Source of the DNA: Limnephilus marmoratus
Taxonomy: Eukaryota > Arthropoda > Insecta > Trichoptera > Limnephilidae
Length of the DNA stretch: 64,000 bases
Direction: 5' to 3'
Assembly: GCA_917880885.1 (NCBI GenBank)
Contig: OU862934.1
Span: 31,604,734 to 31,668,733, forward strand
The position numbers and the translations under genes are program-made. The stretch's first letter is position 1. The number at the start of each line of letters is the position of its first letter. Positions 19,213 to 29,632 of this stretch are shown here, one piece after another. The notes below the pieces were generated by a model. The model saw only the letters and a program-made list of their open reading frames with translations. It did not search any database and had not been told where the DNA came from.

Positions 19213-20702
19213 AATTTGTTAAATGAGTCCTCCGCTTCTCGAGACCAGACAAAATTACTAACTCCTTTTCTTGAACCAGTAAGTTTGGTTAACGGTGCTG
19301 CTACGGTTGAGAAGTCCTTAATGAACCTACGGTAATACCCACACAATCCAATGAAAGCTTTAATTTGCTTAGAGTTCTTCGGGATTGGATAATTTTTGAT
19401 ACAAACAACTTTAACAGGATCTGTCCGTAGTCCTTTAGAATCGACCACATAACCTAAGTATTTAAGCTCTTTTTTGCAAAACTCACTCTTTTTTAAATTT
19501 ATTGTAAGACCAGCTTCTTTTAACCGTTCAAAAACCTTTTGTAGTAGTTTTAAGTGAGAATCAAAATCATCTGATATTAAAATTAAATCGTCCACATATC
19601 CGAACACATTCTCATCAAATTCAGGTCCAAAAAGCTTATCAATAAGACGCTGTAATTCGCTGGGTGCATTTTTTAGACCAAAAGGCATACGCGTGAACTC
19701 GTAAAGACCATAACCAGGTACAACAAATGCAGTGACAGGAGCTGATGACTCATCCAAAGCAATCTGCCAGAAAGCTTTACTTAGGTCAACAGACGAAATG
19801 AAACGCGCGCCACGAAGCTTGTCTACAATGCGCGACACGTAAGGTAACGGATACGAATCTCGTTTTGTGACTTCATTGATTTTACGACTGTCAAGACAAA
19901 ATCTTGCAGAGCCATCTTTTTTCATGACTAGGAGCACTGGACTAGACCAAGCCGAACGTGACGGACGAACGACACCCATAGCTAGCATTTCCTTTAATTC
20001 AGCTTCTAATAAGCGTTGACGCGCTGGAGACAACGGATAATAACGTTGCTTTATCGGAGTTCCTGTGGTCTCGATGTGATGTTGTACAAGGTGAGTAAGA
20101 CCCAAACCACATTTTTCAAATGATATTGTTTCAAATTTATCAACAATATTTTTCAGCCTGCGATTATCCTGAGGAGAAAGAAAAGATGCTGAAGTTATCT
20201 TCCTAACCTCATTAACCTGTTTTTCACTATTGACGGATGAGAAGTCCACTTCTGAAAACAATTGGGGAGCTAACCGGAATTGTCTCCAAAAGTCGACCCC
20301 CAAGATAATCGTAGGTGCAAGTGTCGGTATTACAAAAAACGAGATAATATGTTTTTTATCCTTAAATGAAACCGGTATGTCCATGGTTCCAATAACATTT
20401 TGCTCTCTACCATCGGCAGTGGTAACAAAAGAGTTACAATGTTTTAATTGAAAACCAAAACTAATAAAAAAATTATTTAAATTCCCCCCAAAACAACTAA
20501 CTGACGCTCCGCTGTCCAGTAAGCAAGAAAAAACTCTATCAGCTATAATAACATTAACGTATGGTCTAAAATCATCTTTAGTACGTTCCAGAGGCGTGAA
20601 TGTATCCATTGCACGTGTCTGAGAACATCCTAGAGAATTTGAAAACGAATTACGATTTTCCCCATCCTCGTACGCTGGATGGCGAAAATCGCACTTCAGT
20701 TT
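19213..20702 (-). CDS. Gypsy-3 pol, protease and reverse transcriptase part
   Basis: The frame is open from the gag frameshift site (20702) down to the LINE tail, with its first ATG at 20609. Protease has LLDSGASVSCF. Reverse transcriptase has YYPLSPARQRL, FCLDSRKIN, DLSKAFWQIAL, MPFGLKNAPSELQRL and the active-site GYVDDLILI, followed by LKKSEFCKKELKYLGYVV and FIGLCGYYRRFI. It is in the -1 frame relative to gag and has no need of its own start if the frameshift signal works. It is normally made as a gag-pol fusion. Confidence 0.92.
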
Positions 20703-20705
20703 TTT
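20653..20705 (-). promoter_or_regulatory. Predicted -1 ribosomal frameshift signal between gag and pol
   Basis: On the minus strand the last gag codons are TCA AAA AAC TGA, which contain the slippery heptamer A-AAA-AAC (20705-20699). Then come a 7-nt spacer (20698-20692, including the gag stop) and a stem of 15 positions with arms CGATTTTCGCCATCC (20691-20677) and GGATGGGGAAAATCG (20667-20653), one mismatch, around a 9-nt loop. This is the standard form of a retroviral-type -1 signal, and pol lies exactly in the -1 frame. The elements are seen directly; activity is inferred. Confidence 0.85.
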
Positions 20706-21619
20706 GAAGAGCGTTGCTGATTTTGCCGATTATTTTGGTTTTGTTGATATTGGAATTTTCTCTTTCTACAATAATTCCATGCGTGCCCCGGTATTTTACA
20801 GAAATTGCACACTAAATTTCTATTTAATCTGTTAAAAGAAGAAGAAGTTGTTGGTTCATTGACATGTACTCCCCGACGAGAATGATCAATACTATTATTA
20901 CTACGTGTGTTTGCAATGGGCTGCTTTGATGTATACATCTCGATCTTGGTACAAGCCGAAACTAAACATTCAAGGTCGGAAGTATCACTAGAGGCCAACA
21001 CGCTAGCATATTTATCCAAAAGGCTATGCCTTGCCAACCGCACCAATTGTTGTTCAGATAATTTATCAACTAATTTCGAATTCGCTATTCTCAGATTATC
21101 GACAAAGTCAGCCACAGTATCGTTAGAGCTTTGGCGCATAGTATAAATAGCTCGCGTTGCTTCTACCTGATTGTCTTCACGTTCGTACCGATTTAGTAGT
21201 TTTTGTCTTAGTTCGCTCCAAGTCAGGTTATCTTTGTCCAATGAACGAAACCAGTTTGCCGCCTTTCCCTCCAAAAGCTCACCGAACCCTAGAACAACAT
21301 TGTCGATTTTTGTTTTTCTTCCTCTACACAACTCTTCAATTTTGTATAAAAAATCTCTGACATCAGATGTACCATCAAAACGTAATTGCCATTTATGAAC
21401 CTCGTCATCTCTTGCCGAATAGTAGTAATTATTTGTTATATTACTGCCTTGTGGTTCTGACGTTTCCACAGATTCGGAACCTGCTTCTTTTTGTGTTGAA
21501 TTAAAAATACGGGCTTGTTGTCGCATAGCTGCTAAAGTAGATTCCGGTACAATCTTCCTTTCCTCTAATAAAAGTATTAACTCTTCCTTCGTATAATTGT
21601 TGATGTTTGGAATCTCCAT
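20696..21619 (-). CDS. Gypsy-3 gag
   Basis: From the ATG at 21619 this gives 307 codons; a longer frame upstream (to 21691) starts with an implausible poly-Phe stretch. A capsid-like region includes WQLRFDGTSDVRDFLYKIEE, GKAANWFRSLDKDNLTWSEL and LLNRYE, all standard gypsy gag features. The single zinc knuckle CNFCKIPGHAWNYC lies near the end, followed by a Gln/Asn/Arg-rich RNA-binding tail. It stops in the frameshift signal. The protein would form the particle that packages element RNA. Confidence 0.92.
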   Translation of the reverse strand: MEIPNINNYTKEELILLLEERKIVPESTLAAMRQQARIFNSTQKEAGSESVETSEPQGSNITNNYYYSARDDEVHKWQLRFDGTSDVRDFLYKIEELCRGRKTKIDNVVLGFGELLEGKAANWFRSLDKDNLTWSELRQKLLNRYEREDNQVEATRAIYTMRQSSNDTVADFVDNLRIANSKLVDKLSEQQLVRLARHSLLDKYASVLASSDTSDLECLVSACTKIEMYTSKQPIANTRSNNSIDHSRRGVHVNEPTTSSSFNRLNRNLVCNFCKIPGHAWNYCRKRKFQYQQNQNNRQNQQRSSKN

Positions 21620-22350
21620 TTTGAATTTATAAAGAAGAAAAAAAAAATTATTTTGAAAATAATTAATATTGTGTAAAAAAAAAAAAAACACCCTGTATTT
21701 AAATTATTAATGTTCCTAAAAAAAACAATTAATAAAATTCAATGTCAATTAATAATTGAAATAATTAACCGTACAATTCATAAGCGTAGACACATAATGA
21801 ATAAAATGTAAACAAGGCAAACAAGTCGTAGTTAGGTAAATAACCAAGTACCCATATTCCAAGATGCATATTATACAAAATACAAATCAACTATCGCCGT
21901 AAATGTTGTTTCGAGTTTCTCTCGCTAGGGCAAAAATGTAGCTTTGATATTATTGTTTGCTTCCGCAAAATAATCAACGTAAATCATCACATTATTAGGT
22001 TGGTAACCATGACGATGATGGCGCTAATTAGCGAACACATTTGTAAATAAAATAAATCAAGGTAGAGACTCTTAAATTAACATCTAAAACAACCAGAAAT
22101 ATGTCAAATTCAATCAACAATTATATTAATTAAGCTACGCACGCGTGTATAGCGGCCATTTTGTGTTAACAATATTAACCTTACTATAGCACATAATATT
22201 ATATTATTACATTATTTATATTATAGGTACTAAGAATATTGTCAAAATTTTGTAACGAATAACAAAAACATAATAGTAGTAATAATAGTAATAATACACA
22301 ACAGATAGTAGCCTCTAACCGTGCACCGAGAGTAATCTACCCTCTTTAAA
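21620..22350 (-). other. Gypsy-3 leader region
   Basis: The roughly 730-bp untranslated leader lies between primer site and gag. It is AT-rich with no conserved frame. The stretch nearest the primer site resembles the corresponding part of Gypsy-3N (29500-29610), so any packaging signal common to both could lie there or in the 3' spacer. Confidence 0.6.
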
Positions 22351-22363
22351 ACGTTGGGCGCCA
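22351..22363 (-). promoter_or_regulatory. Gypsy-3 primer binding site, shortened
   Basis: The minus strand reads TGGCGCCCAACGT and then departs from the tRNA-Lys complement (TTTAAAG instead of GGGGC), four bases inside the LTR end. The partner element Gypsy-3N keeps all 18 bases. The shorter match may lower priming or may be a later mutation. Confidence 0.8.
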
Positions 22364-22367
22364 AAAA

Positions 22368-23396
22368 TGACACGCATCTTATCAGTTAGCAGAGAAATTC
22401 CGTTTGCATGAGCTCTCATCATCATCTCAGGGTCCTGCGTGGGATAAAAGGAAGCTACTATCTGATGTAAATAAAATAACTCACATAAAACAAAATGAAC
22501 TTGTTATTATTGACAAGCAAAAAAACATAATCTACTATAACATAATCTACATAAATACCTTTGTAAACTAAAAAAAAAATGTAGAGAGAGAGAGAGAGAG
22601 AGATAATTCAGTTATTTTAGTAGAATCCACTCCAAATGATCATTCGTAGCTTGCCATAGTTAAAATGGCGCACCTCTTCTAACCTCAGCGACAAGGGCTC
22701 CAGATAGCTGGAGAAGAGACCCAGAGCTGCCGCTTCGCATGTCTATGACACAGTGAAGGAGCCGAGATTCCAATCCATCCACAAAGGCGTCACAATGCGT
22801 CCGATGGCCATCTCTGAGCATTGAAAGGATATAAACCGCAGTTCTAGACTGTAAATGTGATTTAAGAAGTGCCTGCAGTCTTCACCAAAGTTGTCCTCGG
22901 TGATATTGGATTGTACGTGGCACAAGAATCTCAGTTCTAAGCACAAGAACACCAACCTCAGGTACCAGGCACACAGACATCATAAACACTTCCATTAGAT
23001 TGTAATATTACATAGGTAACTCGATATCTCGTGATCATCACAATAAAAGTTTTCCTCGCCTCGAAAAAACAATCAACATCCTGCGTGTACCGTGACCCGG
23101 TACTATTTAATAGTCTCGTAAAGGCATCACGTCTGTTACACGCATAATATTGCAAATTTACACAATCATTTAGGAGTATCAAAACTCCTTACAAATCAAA
23201 ACTTCAGACAAATTCCTTCTTCTGTCATGACGCGGCCCTTCTAACAGTTTTTTCTATTTTTTTCAAAAACAATCGAACAACGTTCCGGCAATTTGAATTT
23301 GTTATCAATCGTTCCAACTGCACCCGAAATTAATAATACTCCTTCTGAGCAAGTAGGTACCGATTGAATAACTACCATGAAAATAATTACGTTACA
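22368..23396 (-). repeat. Gypsy-3 5' LTR
   Basis: A 1029-bp LTR with the same ends as the 3' copy. Differences seen are one base at each of three sites (GACCC for GCCCC near 22718, C for T near 22916, G for A near 23002) and one base in an A-run. That is about 0.4 percent by eye, which points to a recent insertion. Sense frames at 23182-22958 and 22955-22743 match those of the other LTRs. Confidence 0.9.
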
Positions 23397-23773
23397 ATAA
23401 CATGCCAGACTTTTTTTGCATCGTTCTCCATTGCTTCTAATTTTCGCCGAAAATAGTTTTCATTTGTGTTTTTTATTAAATACGTAAGTTTGTTTTGGTA
23501 TGCTTTTAGGTATTTTTTTTAAGGTTTCGTTTGTAGGTTATAGGATAAATTTTTTGTATATTGCTTCTTTGTGTCTGATTGATACAATTAATCCAAAAGT
23601 TATTCATGGTTTAACCGGTTTAAATTTTGATGATTGTTTTCTGGAATCAATAGAATGTGCAGTACTTACGTGCATTGATAATTTTTTTTCAAATAGTTCG
23701 AAGCATTCATTCGTATCACTACAATTAAAAATATCGTGCCATTTCTCTTTGTCTAGATTATGTACCAGGGCAT
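23397..23773 (-). pseudogene. LINE-d linker between endonuclease and reverse transcriptase
   Basis: The minus strand encodes KEKWHDIFNCSDTNECFELF, RKQSSKFKPVKP, ITFGLIVSIRHKEAIYKKFI and NENYFRRKLEAMENDAKKVW, the typical W...SIRHKE-rich linker of Jockey/CR1 LINEs. Several stops and shifts are present. The frame continues on the other side of Gypsy-3 at 14341. A SINE and its T-run cut it at 23773; no endonuclease from this LINE is found to the right. Confidence 0.7.
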
Positions 23774-24118
23774 TTTTTTATTTTTTTACATGAGCTCCAC
23801 ACAGGAGGCCCTGAGGACAATAATTTCCCTCAGGGCCTATGTCATCTTTGAGGATGCTGTGTGGAGGGTTTTTTTTTAAGGAAAGGAAGGAGAGGAGAGT
23901 TCTGGGAAGGAAAAGGGTTTAAGGGGTGGGTAGGAATCTGGGGTTCAGTATGTCCTGGTCATCCGCCTCCAAGACCTAGACAAACCTCACCCCATGAACC
24001 CGGGCACCCCTGCTAAATCACCAAACGTAGCGAACCACTTGGGGTGACCTATGGCAGAGGTGTTGGTTATCCAATAAAGGTTCCCGGGGCGGCGGTACCC
24101 ATTCCCCCCTCCCAAAGT
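23774..24118 (-). mobile_element. SINE-2 copy with hairpin tail
   Basis: The block has a T-rich end (23774-23788), then the hairpin unit starting CTCCACACAGG at 23795 and closing with CTGTGTGGAG at 23857-23866, then a purine-rich part, then a conserved body (CAAACCTCACCCCATGAACC, CCACTTGGGGTGACCTATGG, GGGGCGGCGGTACCC). The same order recurs at 49140-49611, 49850-50234, 50235-52750 and 61228-61480. The hairpin is shared with the 3' end of LINE-m. Confidence 0.75.
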
Positions 24119-24366
24119 GTAATTTATGTTGAGCGTTTTGCGTCGGCCGTTTTCATTCTCCAGAGTTTGGGTAGGTAATGGTGAACATTTGTTTTCATAA
24201 CTTACAACAATAACATTCAATGACGCTGTCGTGTTTTTAATTCTCTCTAGAAATTTCACAAAATAAAACAAAAGTTCTAGCTAAAACCTAAATATATACA
24301 TTTTAATAAGTTTATAATAGTGGAGTGTTGTTAAATCAGTTATATTATCTAATATTACGTGCCAAT

Positions 24367-25133
24367 ATGACTACAAGGGCAACTGCAAAGACTGCACTAA
24401 ATAATACAGACACACAACTCCTCCAACTCCTTGACAAAAAGTTTGAAGAATTTAAGGTGCAATTTCTGGAAATCGCGAGGAACGAGTATAAAGAAGAAAT
24501 CGAAGAATTAAAAAATAAAATATTAACTCTTGAAAAAAAAATGACACGAAAAACAACAACAACCTTGAAAAAAATCTGGAACAAAATGCCGTAATTCAAA
24601 GTGAATTTAAAGAATTACAAAAACAATTGGATGCTAACGAACAACACGCACGCATAAATATCATAGAGATCATTGGAATACCAGAAAATATACAAGAAAA
24701 CCTGACGGAGGTTATCAAGAGCACCTATTCAGAATTAAAAATAGTAAGCCCTGACGAAATTGAATACGCCACCCGAGTAACCCCCAAGGAGAAGATCGAA
24801 GGAAGACCGCGAAATATTATCGTTAAACTGAAGAGCAGAAAACAAAAAGATGACATCATGGCTGCAATCCGAACGAGAAGGGGCCTAACAGCTGAGGATA
24901 TTCATTTAAATGGGAAACATCGGATCTATATTAATGAACATTTAAATCATAAAAACAAAGTACTCTACAAAAAGGTCAGAGAGTTTACCAAAATTAATAA
25001 ATTAAAATTTTGCTGGATTAAAAATTGTAAAATTTATGTGAGACTAAATGAAAACTCAGATCACTATTGTATTAACTCTTATAACGATCTAGAAAAACTA
25101 AAAAAATACGACATTTCCATCAATAACGCTTAG
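24367..25133 (+). pseudogene. LINE-f ORF1: coiled-coil RNA-binding protein, frameshifted
   Basis: The first frame (24367-24594) gives a lysine/glutamate-rich coiled coil (LLDKKFEEFKVQFLEI, EEIEELKNKI). After a frameshift near 24570-24600 a second frame (24627-25133) continues with HARINIIEIIGIPE, GRPRNIIVKLKSRKQKDDIM and YINEHLNHKNKVLYKKV, ending in KFCWIKNCKIYVRL. Many LINE ORF1 proteins have this architecture, and database annotation often links the C-terminal part to the baculovirus FP fold; that link is from memory. The role would be to coat element RNA. Confidence 0.78.
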
Positions 25134-25203
25134 AACATAACAGTAACTTTCAAATTAACTACCTATATTGTATCTTAAATGGAATCTTTAGAATTGTACT
25201 ATT

Positions 25204-26117
25204 TTTATTTTTTATTTAAGTTTTTATTCCAGCAGGACTGGGAGGGTAGTGCAATCCCAGTCTGCCATATTACATAAACTATAGTATAATATATTTTAAA
25301 GAGCAATTAAAAAATCTAAAAGAAATAAAATATGGTAGCGTAATAGGTTAGGTACCTAACGAAAACAAAAAAAAAAAAAACAAAAAATGAATATAAAATT
25401 CGAACATAAATAATAATAATAAAAATTAATCACAAAATTAAAAACAAAATAAAATTAAATTAAACAAAAATTTAACAGAAATTAAAATTAAATAAAGAAA
25501 TATTAGTTTTTTTTATCGTCCATCAGGGAGGTCGCCTCATCATTTGCATCCATCGCTCATTTAGTGGGGAACTGAGCCACCCGGATGCAGCCACGACAAT
25601 GATGTTGTTTGACCTCCGTGTCCTACTCCAGAAGCTGGCTAGCCGGTGGCGAAGTAATGCTGGGAATGAGTGCACCCTCCCTTCGGTGAAAATCGTGGAG
25701 GCGCTGCAGAACCTCGGTAGTTGCATAAGTTGCCTGTACGCATTGTTGTAGCACACTCTCAGTTTGTCCCATTGCGCTGCTGGGTACTGCGTCCACAGTT
25801 CAGACGTATACAGGGCAGTGCAGTATGTCTTGAAGAGTAATTTTCTGACGTCGTCGCTACAGTGGTAGAACCGCCTTGAGAGCATTCCCGCCCGAATGTT
25901 AATTGCTCTTCTTTGTCGTTCCATATCTTCTATATCCTTCATGTCTTCGGTTAGGATATGTCCCAGATACTTAACCTGTGAGGCCACAAGCAGTTCGTTT
26001 CCTTCTAGATATATTGGAGTAATATTTAATGGCTCCTTGTTGTGTTTGAAAGCGACGATGACCGACTTTATCAAAACACAAGAGGTCTCAGAACTAAAAC
26101 TAATTCTTTTCTTCAAA
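25204..26117 (-). mobile_element. LINE-g: 5'-truncated LINE inserted in LINE-f
   Basis: TGTACTATT occurs at 25195-25203 and 26118-26126, so this 914-bp minus-strand block is a clean retroposition. Its frame (26116-25523) is the thumb and C-terminal part of a reverse transcriptase: VKYLGHILTEDMKDIEDMER, MLSRRFYHCSDDVRKLLF, YCTALYTSELW, YNNAYRQLMQLPR and SASTIFTEGRVHSFPALLR. The 3' UTR (25522-25204) ends in a GACTGGGA...TCCCAGTC hairpin near 25238-25262 and an A/T-rich tail. The catalytic RT motifs are not included. I cannot assign the clade. Confidence 0.85.
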
Positions 26118-26126
26118 TGTACTATT

Positions 26127-26393
26127 AAACAACTATGACATTATTTGTCTCAGTGAAACATGGCATAACAATTCAATCTTTAATGAGGAACTTTTCGATC
26201 CAAGATACCAGGTTTACAGACGAGATAGAGATTACCATAATCTCCGGCAGAATCGCGGTGGTGGAGTTTTAATTGCAGTAAAAAATAAATGTATTTCTGA
26301 TCAAAAAATAGAATAGAGCTCTGAGGCGGAAGACATATGGGTAACGCTTTCACTTCCTGGTAAAAAAATTCACATATGCACTATATTGCATAT
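26127..26393 (+). pseudogene. LINE-f ORF2, start of endonuclease
   Basis: The plus strand reads YDIICLSETWHNNSIFNEEL, RRDRDYHNLRQNRGGGVLIA and WVTLSLPGKKIHICTI, the N-terminal half of an APE-type endonuclease with the SETW metal-site motif. An in-frame TAG lies near 26311-26315. The frame stops at the Gypsy-3N LTR and resumes at 30657. The first residues before YDII are lost or out of frame at the LINE-g junction. Confidence 0.8.
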
Positions 26394-27413
26394 TGACACG
26401 TACCTTTCTCAGTTAGCAGAGAAATTCCGTTTGCATGAGCTCTCATCATCATCTCAGGGTCCTGCGTGGGATAAAAAGAAAGCTACTATCTGACGTAAAT
26501 AAAAGAACTCACATTAAACAAAATGTACTTGTTATTATTGACAAGCAAAAACATAATCTACATAAATACCTTTGTAAACTCAAAAAAATGTAGAGAGAGA
26601 GAGAGGGAGAGAGAGATAATTCAGTTATTTTAGTAGAATCCACTCCAAATGATCATTCGTAGCTTGCCATAGTTAAAATGGCGCACCTCTTCTAACCTCA
26701 GCGACAAGGGCTCCAGATAGCTGGAGAAGAGCCCCAGAGCTGCCGCTTCGCAAGCCCATGACACCGTGAAGCATCCAAGATTCCAGTCCATCCACAAAGG
26801 CGTCACAATGCGTCCGATGGCCATCTCTGAGCATTGAAAGGATATAAACCGCAGTTCTAGACTGTAAATGTGATTTAAGAAGTGCCTGCAGTCTTCACCA
26901 AAGTTGTCCTCGGTGATATTGGATTGTACGTGGCACAAGAATCTCAGTTCTAAGCACAAGAACACCAACCTTAGGTACCAGGCACACAGACATCATAAAT
27001 ACTTCCATTAGATTGTAATATTACATAGGTAACTCGATATCTCGTGATCATCACAATAAAAGTTTTCCTCGCCTCGAAAAAACAATCAACATCCTGCGTG
27101 TACCGCGACCCGGTACTATTTAACAGTCTCGTAAAGGCATCACGTCTGTTACACGCATAATATTGCAAATTTACACAATCATTTAGGAGTATCAAAACTC
27201 CTTACAAAATAAAACTTCCGACCAATCCATCGTTATGTCATGACGTCGCCCTTCTAATCGTTTTTTTTTTTTTCAAACCAAAAAAACAAACGAACAACGT
27301 TCCGGCAATTTGAATTTGTTATCAATCGTTTCAACGGCACCCGAAATTAATAATACTCCTTCCGAGCAAGTAGGTACCTACTGAATAACTACCAAGAAAA
27401 TAATTACGTTACA
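26394..27413 (-). repeat. Gypsy-3N 3' LTR
   Basis: The LTR has the same TGTAACG/CGTGTCA ends as Gypsy-3 and the same (GA)n run (26593-26616, interrupted by GG). Sense frames at 27195-26971 (74 codons) and 26968-26630 (112 codons) are longer than in Gypsy-3, where the second one stops after FTVS. Confidence 0.92.
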
Positions 27414-27431
27414 ATTCCCCGCTTCCCCCAG
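27414..27431 (-). other. Gypsy-3N polypurine tract
   Basis: CTGGGGGAAGCGGGGAAT on the minus strand, identical to the tract of Gypsy-3, directly before the 3' LTR. Confidence 0.85.
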
Positions 27432-28044
27432 AAATTTTACGCCGCAGAGTGAAGTAAAATTATACCAAAACAATATGAAATATTTCTCTTCTCCTGCACT
27501 TGTACATAAGGAGCAAAAAATAATTAAAACATCAAAGAAAATGACACAGAAAATAACAAAAAAAACAAAACAATTATACATATATATTCACAATAACAAG
27601 GACACCCCAAAAAGAAAACCAATACGCAGATTGGAGTTACACTACCTATTTGTTTATATATTTTTTTTTTATAATTTTATATTTATTATTATAACTATTT
27701 CATATATTTATTTTAATTTTATTTTAATGAGAATGGAATCTCTACTTTTTCATCTCCAAAATGAGATTGGAAAACACTTACTCACACAAAGGGAGTCAAT
27801 CTCTCAGAAACACTTGTGAGTACGGAGGACTCAAGCTCACACTTTTGAGATCTTTGAAGAAGATGAGAAAAAAAAAATCACATGGATATTATTAACGGGA
27901 AAAAAATAAAAACCAAATAAAAATTACCTAATTTTTTCTCTCTCTCCTCCCTTTATTTATATTAAACTAAATGTCTGACTAAGTTAAAGACCTAAAACAA
28001 TACATCTCAACAACTAACAATATAGCTAGACTTAAATATGTCTA

Positions 28045-28500
28045 TTATTATTTTTTATTATTTCGTTAATGATTATATGGGCTTGACAAATAATTGGCTC
28101 TTTTTATGAGTCTAATATAATATAATGTATAGGATTGGATTATGTATGTTTTGACTTGTTTTTTTTTTTTTTTTGAGAATGTTCTAGTGATTTAATTATC
28201 ACTTGTAGTAAGTTCAATGATGATCAGCGTGACAACGGCCCTTCTGTCTTCTGCAGGGAAAACATCCGCAGACAACAGATCCTCCGTCTTCACTCTGGTC
28301 GGTTCCGAAACGTCAGGCAACGGCCCTGCTATGGCACAGACTCTCATATCAATCTGTCCATAGTTACTCCGTCTCCTGGAATGAAGATGAACGATCGAAG
28401 AATTCGAAACGTTACGAGTAGGTAGCGGCATACACTACTCTCATCTCTTCGGAACTTGTAAACAAAACATGGAAAAGTATTATTAAAAGTATTAACACTG
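28045..28500 (-). other. Segment present only in Gypsy-3N, with an 80-codon frame
   Basis: The flanking parts align with Gypsy-3 (left side with 15990-16010, right side with 16470 onward), but this stretch has a different sequence. It is more GC-rich than its surroundings and holds a minus frame of 79 codons (28431-28192) with MRVCAIAGPLPDVSEP and LSADVFPAEDRRAVV. I do not recognise it. It could be captured host sequence, a fragment of another element, or sequence that Gypsy-3 has lost. Confidence 0.55.
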
Positions 28501-29610
28501 TATTAGCACAGCACTGGTATTAGCAGTGAAATACTTAGGCATATATTACTGTTTAAAATTAACAAATTATACTTATGACTAACAAAAACTGTACAAGAAA
28601 AACTACACTCTCCTGTATTAAAGGTAGAGTGTCAATTTCCAGATCGGAATTATTTAATAGTGGTGCACGCCGAAGCAGTACTTCCCTTTATTTGTGACAA
28701 AACCAATTTCCTAATGAATAATGTCTTAATTACTTAACTTAATATTAACAGATTGTCAGATTCAACAATTAATTAGGTATATTAAACAATAAAACAGATT
28801 TAGTTATAAACTAAACTAATTTTTTGGGCGCCACTGATCACTAAGATCAGAGAAACATCTCTTGTGGAGATGTTCCTATTCTAGTCCAACGAGGATAAAT
28901 AAATGAAGTCTATCATCAGTACACTAGAATGTAGTGCTCACTCCGAGCACATGCCTTGGAGGTACCAAGCTTCAAGACACGTGAGCAAAGTGTCACACAA
29001 AAGAAAAAAAATAAATGAAGCAGTATGAAGGCTTGGTATTCCTTCATGCCACCGCATAAAAAGAAAAAATATTAAAAAAAAACAATAGTTTTTTAATAAA
29101 CCTAATTATGTAAAACTAGTATTAATTATTCTAATAATATTCGCAAATTACTATTTATAAATTTATGTATACCTATAACCAAATATAGCTAATTATATAT
29201 AAACGTCTACCTATAAATATGTACAAGTAACATAAGATTTTAATCAATATAAACACATGAGGGCTAATATTCTCACCAAAAATTGTCATCAAAATATACG
29301 CGTCCGTATTTAATTTGATGATCGGTGATCTTCTGCGATTCTCGTACGCAGAATGCAGAGGACCACGATGTAATTTTGTATATAACGCCATATTTTTTTT
29401 TCTCAAAAAAAATAAAATAATGAAATATTTTAAAAAAATAAATTATTTTATAACTTCTAATACAAGTTCCCAAGCACACTGCATTCAAAGAAAAGTCATT
29501 AATTATGATAGCTTAAAAACAATTAATAAAATTCAACGTAAATAACAGTAATTCGATAGTAAATAACAGATAGTAACGATAGTAAATAACAGATAGTAGC
29601 CTCTTATCGG

Positions 29611-29628
29611 GCCCCACGTTGGGCGCCA
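29611..29628 (-). promoter_or_regulatory. Gypsy-3N primer binding site
   Basis: TGGCGCCCAACGTGGGGC on the minus strand, four bases after the LTR end. It is complementary over 18 bases to the 3' end expected for a metazoan tRNA-Lys, so reverse transcription would be primed by that tRNA. Confidence 0.88.
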
Positions 29629-29632
29629 AAAA

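Larger units (their letters stand above)
14342..23396 (-). mobile_element. Gypsy-3: near-complete Ty3/gypsy retrotransposon
   Basis: A 9.06-kb minus-strand element with two LTRs of about 1030 bp, a primer site, gag, pol and a polypurine tract. It sits in LINE-d: the frame KVWHV before it (23397 side) joins to NEIID after it. The 4-bp flanks are TTAT and TTGT on the minus strand, a target duplication with one change. Only four differences between the two LTRs were noticed by eye, so the insertion is recent. The only lethal lesion found in the coding part is a 99-bp LINE tail in pol. There is no env frame; instead about 2 kb of non-coding sequence lies between integrase and the 3' LTR. Confidence 0.93.
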
